Assembly (NCBI GenBank): GCA_002433075.1
Contig: DJHM01000061.1
Location: forward strand, 218,849 to 259,394
DNA from: Latescibacteria bacterium UBA6620
GTDB taxonomy: Bacteria > Latescibacterota > UBA2968
Reading direction: 5' to 3'
Length of the DNA stretch: 40,546 bases
Positions 24,922 through 33,633 of the stretch are shown here, in pieces. Position 1 is the first letter of the stretch, and each line of letters begins with the position of its first letter. The translations under genes were made by a program, and so were the position numbers. The notes beneath the pieces were generated by a model. The model ran no database searches and was not told where the DNA came from. It was given only the letters and a program-made list of their open reading frames with translations.

Positions 24922-25281
24922 ATGGACCTGAAGAAACAGATTGCGGAGTGGGTTGATAAACTACGAACTGGAACGCTCACCGAATCCGATTTGCAGGAGA
25001 CCCTCGACCGGCTGAATCGATCGGGCGGCCCCCGTCAGAAACTACTCTACCTTCAAGCCCACAAATCTGGTGTGGATGCTGACGTCATCGGCATGTCGAT
25101 CGTCGCGGACGGGGAGATCGATGAGGGTCCCGATGATCCCGACGAGTGGCCCTACAAGACCGTACTCGACGCCATCGATGACGGCTGGCGAATCATCAAG
25201 TTTCCCGATATGACCCTGATGATGCAGGACGAAGATACCTACGGCCTCGGTTGCGACTTCGTCCTCGAGAAGTGGGAATAA
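24922..25281 (+). CDS. Small conserved protein of unknown function, copy 2
   Basis: A 119-residue protein that I do not recognise. An N-terminal helical region (MDLKKQIAEWVDKLRTGTL and onward, about residues 1-37) precedes the domain shared with the 17255 protein. That domain contains KLLYLQ, DEWPYKTVLDAIDDGWRIIK and TYGLGCDFVLE. It sits 23 bases after the deacetylase and 70 bases before a PhyH gene paralogous to the one beside the first copy. In this locus the small gene precedes PhyH; in the first it follows PhyH. This repeated association suggests a shared function. Local acidic residues and the conserved Cys are notable, but no role can be assigned. Confidence 0.85.
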   Translation: MDLKKQIAEWVDKLRTGTLTESDLQETLDRLNRSGGPRQKLLYLQAHKSGVDADVIGMSIVADGEIDEGPDDPDEWPYKTVLDAIDDGWRIIKFPDMTLMMQDEDTYGLGCDFVLEKWE

Positions 25282-25351
25282 GCCACTCGTGGATGGCATT
25301 GCAGAATGTCACTAACACTCCCGCTCTCCCGTTCAAACAAAGGAAACGATA

Positions 25352-26194
25352 GTGCCCTTGCCTACCAACATAACCTATGACTGCGAGCCCACACTCGACG
25401 ACGCGCAGGTCTACGAGTTCTGCCGCGAAGGGTATTTGGTCCTCGAGGACGTGGTCGACAATGATGTGAACGAGCGAACGGTCGAGTTTTGCGATCGGAA
25501 TCCCAGCGGGCAGCCGCTTGAAATCCTGAACGAGGACTGGTTCGTCGACGGTGTCTTGAAAAACCCGTCGGCTGCGGGCGCCGTGCGTTCTCTTCTGGGC
25601 AAGGACTTCAAGATCCCGGACAACATCAGTAACCACCGAGTCGAGTGTCCCGACATCGCCCAAGGGTGGCACCGGGATGGTGGATCAATATACACGGACC
25701 GTCTCGACTATCTCCAGGTCTTCTACTATCCGCAGGAGACCACCGCCGAAATGGGGCCGACCGAAATCCTGCCCGGATCACACGTCAGGCGGTGCAAGTC
25801 CAACTTCATCAACCACGTTCGGAACGTGAAGGTGAGGGTCAAGACCGTGGCACCCGCCGGTTCGATTTTCCTGACCGTTTACTCGATCTGGCATCGTCGT
25901 GGCAAGAGTACGTGGACGGGTGTCCGCAATCTGATCAAGTACAACTACTGGCGTACGGCCGAGCCGAGTCGAGACTGGGTCATAGATCCCGATCACGTCT
26001 TTTCCTGGCCGGAAACACCGCCTGAGCCCGGGTTCGAGCAATTCCGACGAGAAATCCCGGCGGCCAGACTGTTCGCCTGGCTGTGCGGGGAAGAGTATGA
26101 GCACGTCGGCGGTCAGGGCTGGCCGTGCGGTTCCCCGCGAACACCCGAAACGGATCAGCCAGGTCTGCCATCCGGTCTGCGTCGATACAGCTGA
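25352..26194 (+). CDS. PhyH-family dioxygenase, subfamily A copy 2
   Basis: A 280-residue paralog of the PhyH at 16252. Ligands are H107-R-D109 (GWHRDGGSIY), H181 in SIWHRRGKS and R192 in TGVRNLIKY. The shared N-terminus (DCEPTLDDAQVYEFCREG) and the strands EMGPTEILPGSH and APAGSIF mark the subfamily. The GTG start has AAAGGAAA about 8 nt upstream. The small unknown protein is just upstream. An A/T-rich inverted repeat lies between this gene and the amidohydrolase. Confidence 0.9.
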   Translation: MPLPTNITYDCEPTLDDAQVYEFCREGYLVLEDVVDNDVNERTVEFCDRNPSGQPLEILNEDWFVDGVLKNPSAAGAVRSLLGKDFKIPDNISNHRVECPDIAQGWHRDGGSIYTDRLDYLQVFYYPQETTAEMGPTEILPGSHVRRCKSNFINHVRNVKVRVKTVAPAGSIFLTVYSIWHRRGKSTWTGVRNLIKYNYWRTAEPSRDWVIDPDHVFSWPETPPEPGFEQFRREIPAARLFAWLCGEEYEHVGGQGWPCGSPRTPETDQPGLPSGLRRYS

Positions 26195-26224
26195 CAGAAA
26201 CGAATCTCCGATTTACGATCAAGA

Positions 26225-26259
26225 ATCTCCAAATGTAGAAAGGGTCTCCATTTGGAGAT
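26225..26259. repeat. Hairpin ATCTCCAAATG/CATTTGGAGAT
   Basis: A perfect 11-base inverted repeat lies at 26225-26235 and 26249-26259 with a 13-nt loop, in the 110-nt gap between PhyH and amidohydrolase. The A/T-rich composition contrasts with the flanks, and the similar words AATCTCC and GGAAATCC are nearby. It may be an operator, an attenuator or a repeat copy. Confidence 0.5.
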
Positions 26260-26304
26260 CGGCAGTCGCTAATTGGAAATCCGCTCTACCCTAGGAGAAA
26301 TGGT

Positions 26305-27111
26305 TTGCCACCAACCGTAGATTGTCACCTCCACGTCTGGTCGGACGACACCGAATCATTCCCTCGGGACGACGTCCCGTACCCCGGGTCACCCGAACTA
26401 CTGCTCCAATACATGGGCGAAGCCGGTGTCGATCACGCAGTCTTCGTGAAATCGCAGCACTACGGCTACGACAACAGCTATCTGGTTCACGTTCTCGAGA
26501 AATATCCCCATGTGTTTGCGGGAGTCGGCGTCATCGATCCCCGAGGACAGGAAGCAGCCGACGAGTTACAACGACTCGTCGAGGAGACGTCGATTCGTGG
26601 CATTCGGCTCCGTGGCACGATCGAACCCGACTGGTACTGTCAACTCGAGACCGATCCACTCTGGGCGAAGTCTGCTGAGCTGGGCACGCCCCTCTGCTTG
26701 CTCGGGACGCCCGATCAGATCGATCTCGTAAAATCGGCGGTAGAACGCCACCCCGATACGGTCGTCGTGATCGACCACTTCTCGATGATTCACTGTTCCG
26801 AAGGAACAGATCATCCGCACTTCCGGACCTTCCTCAGCCTCGCCGAACACCCGAACGTTCACATCAAGGTCAGTGGCCTCCACTACTGGGGAGATCACTA
26901 TCCCTTCCCGAAGGGCCAGGACAACCTCCGCGCCGCCTACGATGTGTTCGGTCCAAACCGAATGTTGTGGGGGTCCGATTTCCCGCACATCCTATTCGGA
27001 TACGGTTACGTCCGCTGCTGCAACTTCATCCGAAGAGACGTCGACTGGCTGACGGACGAGGACAAGAGTCAGATTCTGGGTGGGAATACCTATCGCATCT
27101 GGTGGGGGTGA
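26305..27111 (+). CDS. Amidohydrolase-2 family metal-dependent hydrolase
   Basis: A 268-residue TIM-barrel enzyme of the amidohydrolase-2 (ACMSD-like) group. The metal site is H8-x-H10 (DCHLHVW) and H158 in VIDHFS, and D225 in WGSDFP is the usual catalytic aspartate. Relatives hydrolyse lactones, such as sugar-acid lactones, or decarboxylate. A lactonase role would fit beside the sugar dehydrogenases, but this is inference. The TTG start has AGGAGA about 6 nt upstream. It is the last plus-strand gene before the converging metallo-beta-lactamase gene. Confidence 0.9.
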   Translation: MPPTVDCHLHVWSDDTESFPRDDVPYPGSPELLLQYMGEAGVDHAVFVKSQHYGYDNSYLVHVLEKYPHVFAGVGVIDPRGQEAADELQRLVEETSIRGIRLRGTIEPDWYCQLETDPLWAKSAELGTPLCLLGTPDQIDLVKSAVERHPDTVVVIDHFSMIHCSEGTDHPHFRTFLSLAEHPNVHIKVSGLHYWGDHYPFPKGQDNLRAAYDVFGPNRMLWGSDFPHILFGYGYVRCCNFIRRDVDWLTDEDKSQILGGNTYRIWWG

Positions 27112-27225
27112 AGCGGTGGACAGTGGACGGTCTGCGCCCGACCTGTCGCGCCGTAAACCAAAGTGCAGGGGAAGCATCGGGGGGACGGCCCATTAACGGA
27201 AGTCGCACTGCAGAATATCCATAGC

Positions 27226-27282
27226 AGGGTCACTTCGAGCGGAGTCGAGAAGTCCCTATTCGCCCATCGTAGCGAGCGTGTT
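27226..27282. repeat. Short-loop copy of the TTCGAGC/GTCGAGAA repeat
   Basis: The element begins AGGGTCACTTCGAGC, has a 3-base loop GGA, then GTCGAGAAGTCCCTA and CGCCCATCG. The 922 copy has the same outer arms with a longer loop, so the element is modular. It lies between convergent genes; the remainder of the 275-nt gap holds no credible gene. Confidence 0.65.
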
Positions 27283-27386
27283 CACACTCCTTGCTTTACT
27301 CGCCGACATCTACGGCACGACTCAGCGTGGCCGATCTGACGCCTCGAAGGCGCAAGTTCGTTCTCAGCCTTCCACTCCGCTCATCA

Positions 27387-29306
27387 TCAATCCGCTGCTG
27401 ACGGTCGCCGATCCATCCCCCCTGTATCCCAATCGAGGTCGGGTCGCATATCCACAACCGCCTCAGCCAGCTGGCCACGATAGACACCGTCGAGGGTTGC
27501 ATCCAGCGCGATCGGCTGCCGCCTGTAAGCGACACTCTGATCCTCGGGCACACTCAACAGAAAATCGACGATCTCTTTCTTGCCCGGTTCAGCCGTCACC
27601 GTTCCCCTGTCCGGTTGTGCCTCCCACCCCTCCGGCAGAACTAATTCGTACTCCAGCGTAGACTGCTCTGATGTGATGTTCTCGAACCAAACCTGCATCC
27701 GCACTTTCTCACCCGGCGCTGCAGGCGGTTGATACGGATACAGAAAGACGTGGTCCGGGTAGAGCGCTTCTTCCAGGTTTTCAGGAGCAGCCAGTCCACG
27801 CCAGTGGGTCTGCTCGGTCAGGCACCAGTCGTGGTAGACCTCCCACTCTTCCGGTCCGATCTCCCACGGTCCATTGTGACCGGGGCACACCAGCTCAGGC
27901 TGATGTTCTAGGTACAGCTTGCCCGTGATCTCGTGTGAATTGGCGTGCACGTGATTGCGCCAGATGTTGTTCGATTTATATCCCCCTCCTTCCACCGCAC
28001 CCACTTCGTCTCCGGAAAACGCGACGCGCGTGCCGTCGATCTCTCCGAACATCCCCATGTGATAGTCTGCGTGACCTGGCGTGTGAAACACCTGGAACTC
28101 GAACTCCTCCCACTGAAAGGTCTCGCCCTGCCCGAGCCCACGGTCCACCTTCATCGGTGTGGGAAACGTACAGCCCAGCTTGTAGCCGTGCGGGTGTTCG
28201 AGAATGTCGACCATATTTTCGAAGCACCAGATCTTCGTATCGTGATGCTGCTGCAGATAGGGCAGCCCGTTCACGTGGTCGTCGTGATAGTGGCTCGGCA
28301 AGGCCAGATCGATCTGCTTCATCCCGAAACTGTCTCGCAGAATATCCAGATTGTGTTCGAGAGGTCGCAGCCGATTACCGGCTTCGAAAAAGACTTCGAA
28401 CGAATACAGGAACGTCCTGCTCGGGGATCCGTAGTCGATGAAAAGGGCCTTGCCGCTGTCGCTGATCACGATCCACGTATTCGAACACCCTGGAATCTGG
28501 ACGAGATGCGGGAGGATCGAACGCGGAGCCACATCCAGGGAAGGCGTGTTGATGTTGAACCGATGTTCGAGATACGAGCGGAATTTGGACTCGAGACTCT
28601 GAAGCGCATCGGCTGTCTCGCCAAACGGACGGCCGTGAGAAGGGCAGAGCAGGTCGGTATGGTGATTCCGCATCTTGCTGAGCGAGTAAACCATGTAATC
28701 GCAGCCATCGCCCTGGGCATAGGCGTACTGGAGATCGTACAGGGTCTGAACCTTGCCCGGAGCAGCGATCAGGTCTCCGCTGAACCCCACCTTCTGTCCA
28801 TCGATCTCCGCGATCAGAGCGGTGTGACCGAGCGAGTGACCGGGTGTCGGCTGAACGAAGAACCGATGGCCCTCCCACTCGAATGTCTCGTAATCCTCGA
28901 GCACGCGCGACGTGCGGACGCTCTGAGTCAGCGTGAAAAACGTCTGCCGTACGTTGTAGATGTCGTAGATCTGCCGCGACCCCCAGAACACCTCCACCTC
29001 ATCGAAGTAAGGCCTTTCCTGGGCGGGCACCGCGATCGGGATGTTTCTCTCATTGGCGATCGCGTCCCCCTGACACTGGTCGCGATGGTGGTGCGTGTGC
29101 AGAATCCAGTCGACCTGAGAGATGCCGAGATGGGCGAGCTCGTCAAGCACCTTGCCACTCCCAAAGTCGATCAGCACCGCTCTGTCACCCGCCTTGACGA
29201 TGTACACATTGCACGTGTCTTCGAACAGATACAGGTTCTCGGATATCTTCTCCAAAACTTCCCCCTGACTACGTGATAAACCTTTCGTGCATTTCCTAGT
29301 CTTCAC
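27387..29306 (-). CDS. Tandem metallo-beta-lactamase-fold protein with C-terminal beta domain
   Basis: Two MBL domains are fused in about 640 residues. Domain 1 has HTHHHRDQ (70-77), H157 in PGHS, D178 in SGDL and H224 in PSHG; the sixth position of HxHxDH is Gln. Domain 2 has SHYHDDH (338-344), H412 in PGHA, D433 in SGDE and H477 in PGHN, a complete site. The C-terminal 110 residues (VRMQVWFENITS, LEYELVLPEGW) look like an immunoglobulin-like domain. Domain 1 is probably impaired and domain 2 active. The start is uncertain: a TTG at 29255 with GGGGGA upstream fits better than GTG 29306. It is divergent from the enolase-superfamily gene. Function unknown. Confidence 0.85.
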   Translation of the reverse strand: MKTRKCTKGLSRSQGEVLEKISENLYLFEDTCNVYIVKAGDRAVLIDFGSGKVLDELAHLGISQVDWILHTHHHRDQCQGDAIANERNIPIAVPAQERPYFDEVEVFWGSRQIYDIYNVRQTFFTLTQSVRTSRVLEDYETFEWEGHRFFVQPTPGHSLGHTALIAEIDGQKVGFSGDLIAAPGKVQTLYDLQYAYAQGDGCDYMVYSLSKMRNHHTDLLCPSHGRPFGETADALQSLESKFRSYLEHRFNINTPSLDVAPRSILPHLVQIPGCSNTWIVISDSGKALFIDYGSPSRTFLYSFEVFFEAGNRLRPLEHNLDILRDSFGMKQIDLALPSHYHDDHVNGLPYLQQHHDTKIWCFENMVDILEHPHGYKLGCTFPTPMKVDRGLGQGETFQWEEFEFQVFHTPGHADYHMGMFGEIDGTRVAFSGDEVGAVEGGGYKSNNIWRNHVHANSHEITGKLYLEHQPELVCPGHNGPWEIGPEEWEVYHDWCLTEQTHWRGLAAPENLEEALYPDHVFLYPYQPPAAPGEKVRMQVWFENITSEQSTLEYELVLPEGWEAQPDRGTVTAEPGKKEIVDFLLSVPEDQSVAYRRQPIALDATLDGVYRGQLAEAVVDMRPDLDWDTGGMDRRPSAAD

Positions 29307-29394
29307 TTATCCTGAGTCTGACAGAAACCTCGCCGAATAGGGCCACGTGACTTCGGATTCCGATCCGAGGTCCCGCTTCCCAAGGAGCTTTTAA

Positions 29395-30489
29395 ATGAAA
29401 GTCACGAGCGTAGACCTCACCCCCGTCGCAACGTACCGAGAGACAGGCGATCTTTCACGTCACGTCCTCGTACAATTCAACACCGATGAAGGACTCGTCG
29501 GGCTGGGAGAGATGTCCGACGTCCACGACTGGGGGGTCATGTACGACCTCGTGGACATCAAGGGTGCCTACGAGTCTATCCTCAAAGATGCAGATCCTCT
29601 CGACTGGCATCCTATTGTCCGGGCTGCCGGAACGCGTCTAAGAATGGGTGGCGCGATCCGAGCGGGTTTCGAAATCGCCCTGTTCGACCTCATCGGCAAG
29701 ATCCAGGGAAGGTCGGTCGCCGGCGTGTTCGGTGGAGCACTGACCGACAAGATGCGCGTCTGTTATCCCATCTTCCGCAACTACTCACGCGAAGACGCCG
29801 AAGCGAACATCAAGCGTGTCGATCGACGGATGGGCGAAGGTCAGGACCTGTTCCGGCTCTACCACGGAGGCAACATCGAAGCCGACGAAATCTTTCTCGA
29901 CGGCGTTAAATCGAATCACGGCGACAAGTTCGAGCTCAAGTCCCTCGACTTCAGCGGCGTCCACAAGTGGAAACACGTCGTCAAGGCCATCGACACTCTC
30001 AGCCAATACTACGCGCCCATCCTATGTGAATCTGTGTCCGACCGCAAGGACCTCGAAGGGCAGCACGAGGTGCGCCGACGCATCGACTTCCCGATCAGCG
30101 AACACGTCTCCTCGCTCAACCAGGCCTATCAGTTCGCCCACCATCGTTACGTCGACATCTACAACATCAGCATCTGTGGAGCCGGCGGTCTGACGAACGC
30201 GATTCATATGGCTCAGGTCGCCGATTCGGCTGGTTTGTCCGTCCTCGTCGGCACGACCCAGGAGTTGTCCATCGGCGTCGCCGCGCAGGCCACGTTCGGC
30301 TGCATCACAGGGAACCTCGACTTCCCCGGTGATTGCACCGGTGGCCAGCTGTATGAGAAAGACGTGGTGAAAAACCCGATCCGTTACGAGAACGGCTATG
30401 TGCTCTTGCCGGATGGACCGGGGCTCGGAATGGAACTGGACGAGGCAAAGATTGCGGAAGTGTCGGAGCCTCTAACCTCTCTACGATAG
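29395..30489 (+). CDS. Enolase-superfamily protein lacking canonical acid/base residues
   Basis: A 364-residue mandelate racemase/muconate cycloisomerase-like protein with a capping domain (1-120) and a barrel. Metal-ligand positions look kept: D185 in KSLDFS, E212 in LCESVS and E236 in ISEHVS. Expected acid/base residues are changed. The KxK at strand 2 is R154-L-Y, strand 6 has I-S259 in place of Lys or Asp, and strand 7 has GTTQ in place of a His. The catalytic type is therefore unusual, or the enzyme is a new subgroup. AAGGAG lies 7 nt before the ATG. The divergent gene is an MBL-fold protein. A bidirectional terminator follows. Confidence 0.85.
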   Translation: MKVTSVDLTPVATYRETGDLSRHVLVQFNTDEGLVGLGEMSDVHDWGVMYDLVDIKGAYESILKDADPLDWHPIVRAAGTRLRMGGAIRAGFEIALFDLIGKIQGRSVAGVFGGALTDKMRVCYPIFRNYSREDAEANIKRVDRRMGEGQDLFRLYHGGNIEADEIFLDGVKSNHGDKFELKSLDFSGVHKWKHVVKAIDTLSQYYAPILCESVSDRKDLEGQHEVRRRIDFPISEHVSSLNQAYQFAHHRYVDIYNISICGAGGLTNAIHMAQVADSAGLSVLVGTTQELSIGVAAQATFGCITGNLDFPGDCTGGQLYEKDVVKNPIRYENGYVLLPDGPGLGMELDEAKIAEVSEPLTSLR

Positions 30490-30516
30490 AGACTCAGGCG
30501 CATATTCGGATTCAAA

Positions 30517-30553
30517 CGCCCCCGTGCAGAAGCCATCGGTTCGCACGGGGGCG
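30517..30553. terminator. Bidirectional terminator-like hairpin between convergent genes
   Basis: CGCCCCCGTGC (30517-30527) and GCACGGGGGCG (30543-30553) form a perfect 11-bp stem with a 15-nt loop. It sits between the stop codons of two convergent enolase-superfamily genes. The arms resemble the third module of the composite repeat at 35354-35378. No strong U-tract is present, so termination is likely but not certain. Confidence 0.6.
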
Positions 30554-30607
30554 TCTCAACAGTGACCGTCGCCAGGCTCTGCACTTTTCATTCTGCACTT
30601 TGCATTT

Positions 30608-31783
30608 TCACCACCCCTTCCAACTCCCATCCTCGTGCCGATACTGGCGGTAGGGATAGGGCGTGTAAGGTAGGCCGGCAATATCCGCCTCCTTGACCTC
30701 CACCCCCAGCCCGGGGGCGTCGGATACATTGACGTGCCCCTCTCCGATCGTCCAGTCGTGTTCGACGAAGTCAGTGAACTGGTCGAATCGGTCGGCGCTC
30801 GACTCCTGAATCAGGAAGTTCGGCATCGCGGCATCCGCCTGAACGGAAGCGGCAAAGCAAAGCGGACCCCCCGCGTTGTGGGGAGCCATCAGCATCTGCG
30901 ATCGATCGGCCAGCTTCGCGATGTCGATGAGCGTCGTGATCCCGAAGCAATGCGTCACATCGGGTTGGAGGAACGCACACGCCCGCCGATCGACAAGCGG
31001 CTTGAAGTCGGCGACGGTAAACAGCTTCTCCCCTGTTGCCACGGGAATCGGACTTTTGCTCGAAACCTCCTCCAGCGCTTCGATCGACCCGACTTTCACA
31101 GGCTCCTCGAGGAACAGAGGGGCATAGGGCGCTGCCTTTCGTGCGAACTCGATGCTGAGCTCCGGCTGCGGACTGCCGTGTGCGTCCAGAAGAAGATCGA
31201 AGTCCCGACCAACGGCATCGCGCGCCGAAGCCAGACACGCCACGCAGTGATCGACCGCGACCGAGTCCATCGGCCATCTCCGCGACTCGAGCGGATTCCC
31301 CTTGATGCCCGCATACCCTCTTTCCTGAAGGCCCCTGGACGCTGCAGCCGCAGCTTCCGGAGAGGAAAACAGATCGCCCCCCGAGTAAACGCGTACTCGA
31401 TCTCGACGCTTCCCACCCAGAATCGTGTGAACGGGAACCCCCCACGCTTTTCCCGCGATGTCGTAGAGCGCGGCATTGATGGCCGCGATCGCAGTACCGA
31501 AAACCGGGCCTCCCTTCCACGGCAGGCGATCGGTAATGTCTTCGGTCAGGGCGGCCACGGGAAGGGGATCCCGGTCGATCAGCAGGCAGGACCATTCCTG
31601 CAGCGTGGCTTCCACTGAAGGCGTCAGCCACTCTCCGCTCCCTTCCCCCCACCCCGTAATCCCGGCATCCGTCTCGATCTTCAGAAACAACCAGGCTTTC
31701 TCGGCGCTGCTCGGACGTTCCCCGGAAAGCGGCTGACTGGGGGGCACGTTGAACTTGTAGGTCTGGATTCGAGTGATTTTCAT
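30608..31783 (-). CDS. Enolase-superfamily acid-sugar dehydratase (galactonate-dehydratase-like)
   Basis: A 391-residue protein with the full acid-sugar dehydratase set. D200-A-H202 (LDAHGS), E226 in FLEEPV and E252 in ATGEKL are the metal and active-site residues of this class. D275 in LQPDVT and H302 in APHNAG form the His-Asp pair. The set matches galactonate or gluconate-type dehydratases, which remove water from a sugar acid to give a 2-keto-3-deoxy acid. Exact sugar specificity is unknown. The divergent TIM-barrel gene begins about 115 bases away. Together with Gfo/Idh/MocA and Ldh enzymes nearby it supports sugar-acid catabolism. Confidence 0.9.
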   Translation of the reverse strand: MKITRIQTYKFNVPPSQPLSGERPSSAEKAWLFLKIETDAGITGWGEGSGEWLTPSVEATLQEWSCLLIDRDPLPVAALTEDITDRLPWKGGPVFGTAIAAINAALYDIAGKAWGVPVHTILGGKRRDRVRVYSGGDLFSSPEAAAAASRGLQERGYAGIKGNPLESRRWPMDSVAVDHCVACLASARDAVGRDFDLLLDAHGSPQPELSIEFARKAAPYAPLFLEEPVKVGSIEALEEVSSKSPIPVATGEKLFTVADFKPLVDRRACAFLQPDVTHCFGITTLIDIAKLADRSQMLMAPHNAGGPLCFAASVQADAAMPNFLIQESSADRFDQFTDFVEHDWTIGEGHVNVSDAPGLGVEVKEADIAGLPYTPYPYRQYRHEDGSWKGW

Positions 31784-31898
31784 ATGTCTTCCGGTGAGTA
31801 GCGAGCGGTCGGATCGGTCTGTTCGCTCCGAATGAGGATGCGATCAGAGGCTTCGTCAAGCACGGACATACACGATGGACTTCAAAGGAGTGAGAGCG

Positions 31899-33476
31899 AT
31901 GAACACGCGAGATCTGAAACCACGCGGCCCGTGGCGAGTGCTCCACACCAGTGATATGGGTACCTACTTCCGGACAGGCACCTGGCTATTCGGCGATCCG
32001 GCTACGCCGGAGGACATTCGAGCCTGGGTCGCTCAACTCGCCCAAAGCGGCGTCGACGCCTACGTGCAGGAAGTCTACTTCGACGGGTTCAGTATGTTCT
32101 ACCGAACCGACCGGTGCGACTACGGGGAGACCGAAAATCTCAGCCGTTTCGATCAAATGATGGAAGACGGCGTGAATCCCCTCGACATCTACGTCGACGA
32201 GGCCCGTAAACAAGGGATGCCTTTGCTCGCCGGGTTCAGGATGAACGACCGTCACGGCAACAACGAGGCGTTCTTCAAGGCGCATCCGGACTGGATGATC
32301 GAGGAACTCGGTCACGGCGTGAATTTCGCCCTCCAGCAGGTTCAGGACTGGTTCTTCGCCATCGTCGAGGAGGTCCCCGATCGGTTCGATGTCGACGGGA
32401 TCGAACTCAACTTCACACGCCACGGCTTCTGCTTTCCACCGGCGACCTCGGCCGAGAGCCACCTGATCATGACCGATCTGATGCGTCGTCTCCGTGCGAT
32501 GCTCGACCGGACAGGAGAAACCAAAGGCCGAAAGCTCCTGTTCGGGGTCCGCGTCCCCCCTTCGTTATCCGGCTGTATCGACCTTGGTTTTGACATCCCC
32601 ACCTGGATCGACGAGGGAATCATCGACTTTGTCGCGCCCACATCCTACCATCGAACCGACTACAATGCCCAATACGACGAATTCGTCGAACTTGCGCGGA
32701 GAACAGACTGTCTCGTCTACCCCGCACTCGAGGGCGATGTGCCCGGACGGGTCGACGTCGTATCGATGGATCAATGTCGCGCAGCCGTCCACAACTTCAA
32801 CGGAGCCGGAGCGGACGGATTTTCAACCCACAACTACGACGCCTACACGTGGGGACAAAGACGCTCCAGACTCTTGCCCGGAGTCGCGGAAAATTACCCT
32901 GCTGCGCTCGACCGCTTCAAGGTCCTGAAGGATGCGTCAACCGTCGCGGCTGGCAATCGGCACTACTTGTTCCACCCTCTGTTTCCGGAAGAGCACTTTC
33001 CAAACGGTTACCGAGGCGCGCCGATCCCCCACATCAAAGCCGTCCTTCCACGAAACACGCCCGATGCGTCTGCTAATTATCGGTTTCGGGTCTGCGAGGA
33101 TCTGCCCGACAAGGTCGATCTACCCGTCGGCCACGTCGGGCGCTACTCTGGAACCTTCAACTCCTTCGGAAAGATCCCAGGCGCCTGGCTCATCTTCCGG
33201 GCGATCGGAATGGTTCCCGGGGACCGCATCAAGGTCAGCCTGAATGGGATCGAGGTCCCTGACGAGCACATCCGTCACATCTGGTTCCAGGAGGGACGCC
33301 CGCATTGGGAAGGCCGAACCCTCCCACCTTTCACCGAGTGCCGCCTCACGCTCACGTCCCCCCCTGGCGTTTACGGAGACAACATCCTCGGCCTGGAACT
33401 GTTCGAGAGTGCGACCGACGCGAAGGGAGACATCGTCGTAGACGAACTCGAGGTCATCGTTCACGTGGATGACTGA
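31899..33476 (+). CDS. TIM-barrel hydrolase-like protein with C-terminal beta-sandwich, paralog 2
   Basis: A 525-residue protein with the same two-part layout as the 7241 gene. GIELNFTRHGF aligns with GIELDFMFVPRF there; E169 is the candidate acidic residue. The C-terminal part (LIFRAIGMVPGD, IKVSLNGIEVP, NILGLELFES) is again beta-rich. Unlike the other copy, the residue two after the Glu is Asn. I chose ATG 31899 because AAAGGAG lies about 8 nt upstream; an ATG 24 bases earlier is possible. It is transcribed divergently from the dehydratase, so they may be co-regulated. Substrate is unknown. Confidence 0.78.
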   Translation: MNTRDLKPRGPWRVLHTSDMGTYFRTGTWLFGDPATPEDIRAWVAQLAQSGVDAYVQEVYFDGFSMFYRTDRCDYGETENLSRFDQMMEDGVNPLDIYVDEARKQGMPLLAGFRMNDRHGNNEAFFKAHPDWMIEELGHGVNFALQQVQDWFFAIVEEVPDRFDVDGIELNFTRHGFCFPPATSAESHLIMTDLMRRLRAMLDRTGETKGRKLLFGVRVPPSLSGCIDLGFDIPTWIDEGIIDFVAPTSYHRTDYNAQYDEFVELARRTDCLVYPALEGDVPGRVDVVSMDQCRAAVHNFNGAGADGFSTHNYDAYTWGQRRSRLLPGVAENYPAALDRFKVLKDASTVAAGNRHYLFHPLFPEEHFPNGYRGAPIPHIKAVLPRNTPDASANYRFRVCEDLPDKVDLPVGHVGRYSGTFNSFGKIPGAWLIFRAIGMVPGDRIKVSLNGIEVPDEHIRHIWFQEGRPHWEGRTLPPFTECRLTLTSPPGVYGDNILGLELFESATDAKGDIVVDELEVIVHVDD

Positions 33477-33633
33477 TCGGTCTATCAATCAAGTCGTCAT
33501 CGGGCATCTCTCTCTGAGATCTGATATCGCTTTTTCGGATATCGGATATCGCCTTTCCGCTCGTTGGGCCTTGATTCACAGCCACAATCGACCACATTTA
33601 GTCCGTCCGTTCCCATTCACCAGGAGTGACTGA

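Noticed and set aside
27945..29276. 443-codon open frame on the plus strand
   Set aside because: It is antisense to the double MBL gene, whose metal motifs are unmistakable. The peptide shows no domain.
33530..33560. GATATCG micro-repeats before selO
   Set aside because: Three short copies in a small space are too weak to call an operator or iteron without relatives for comparison.
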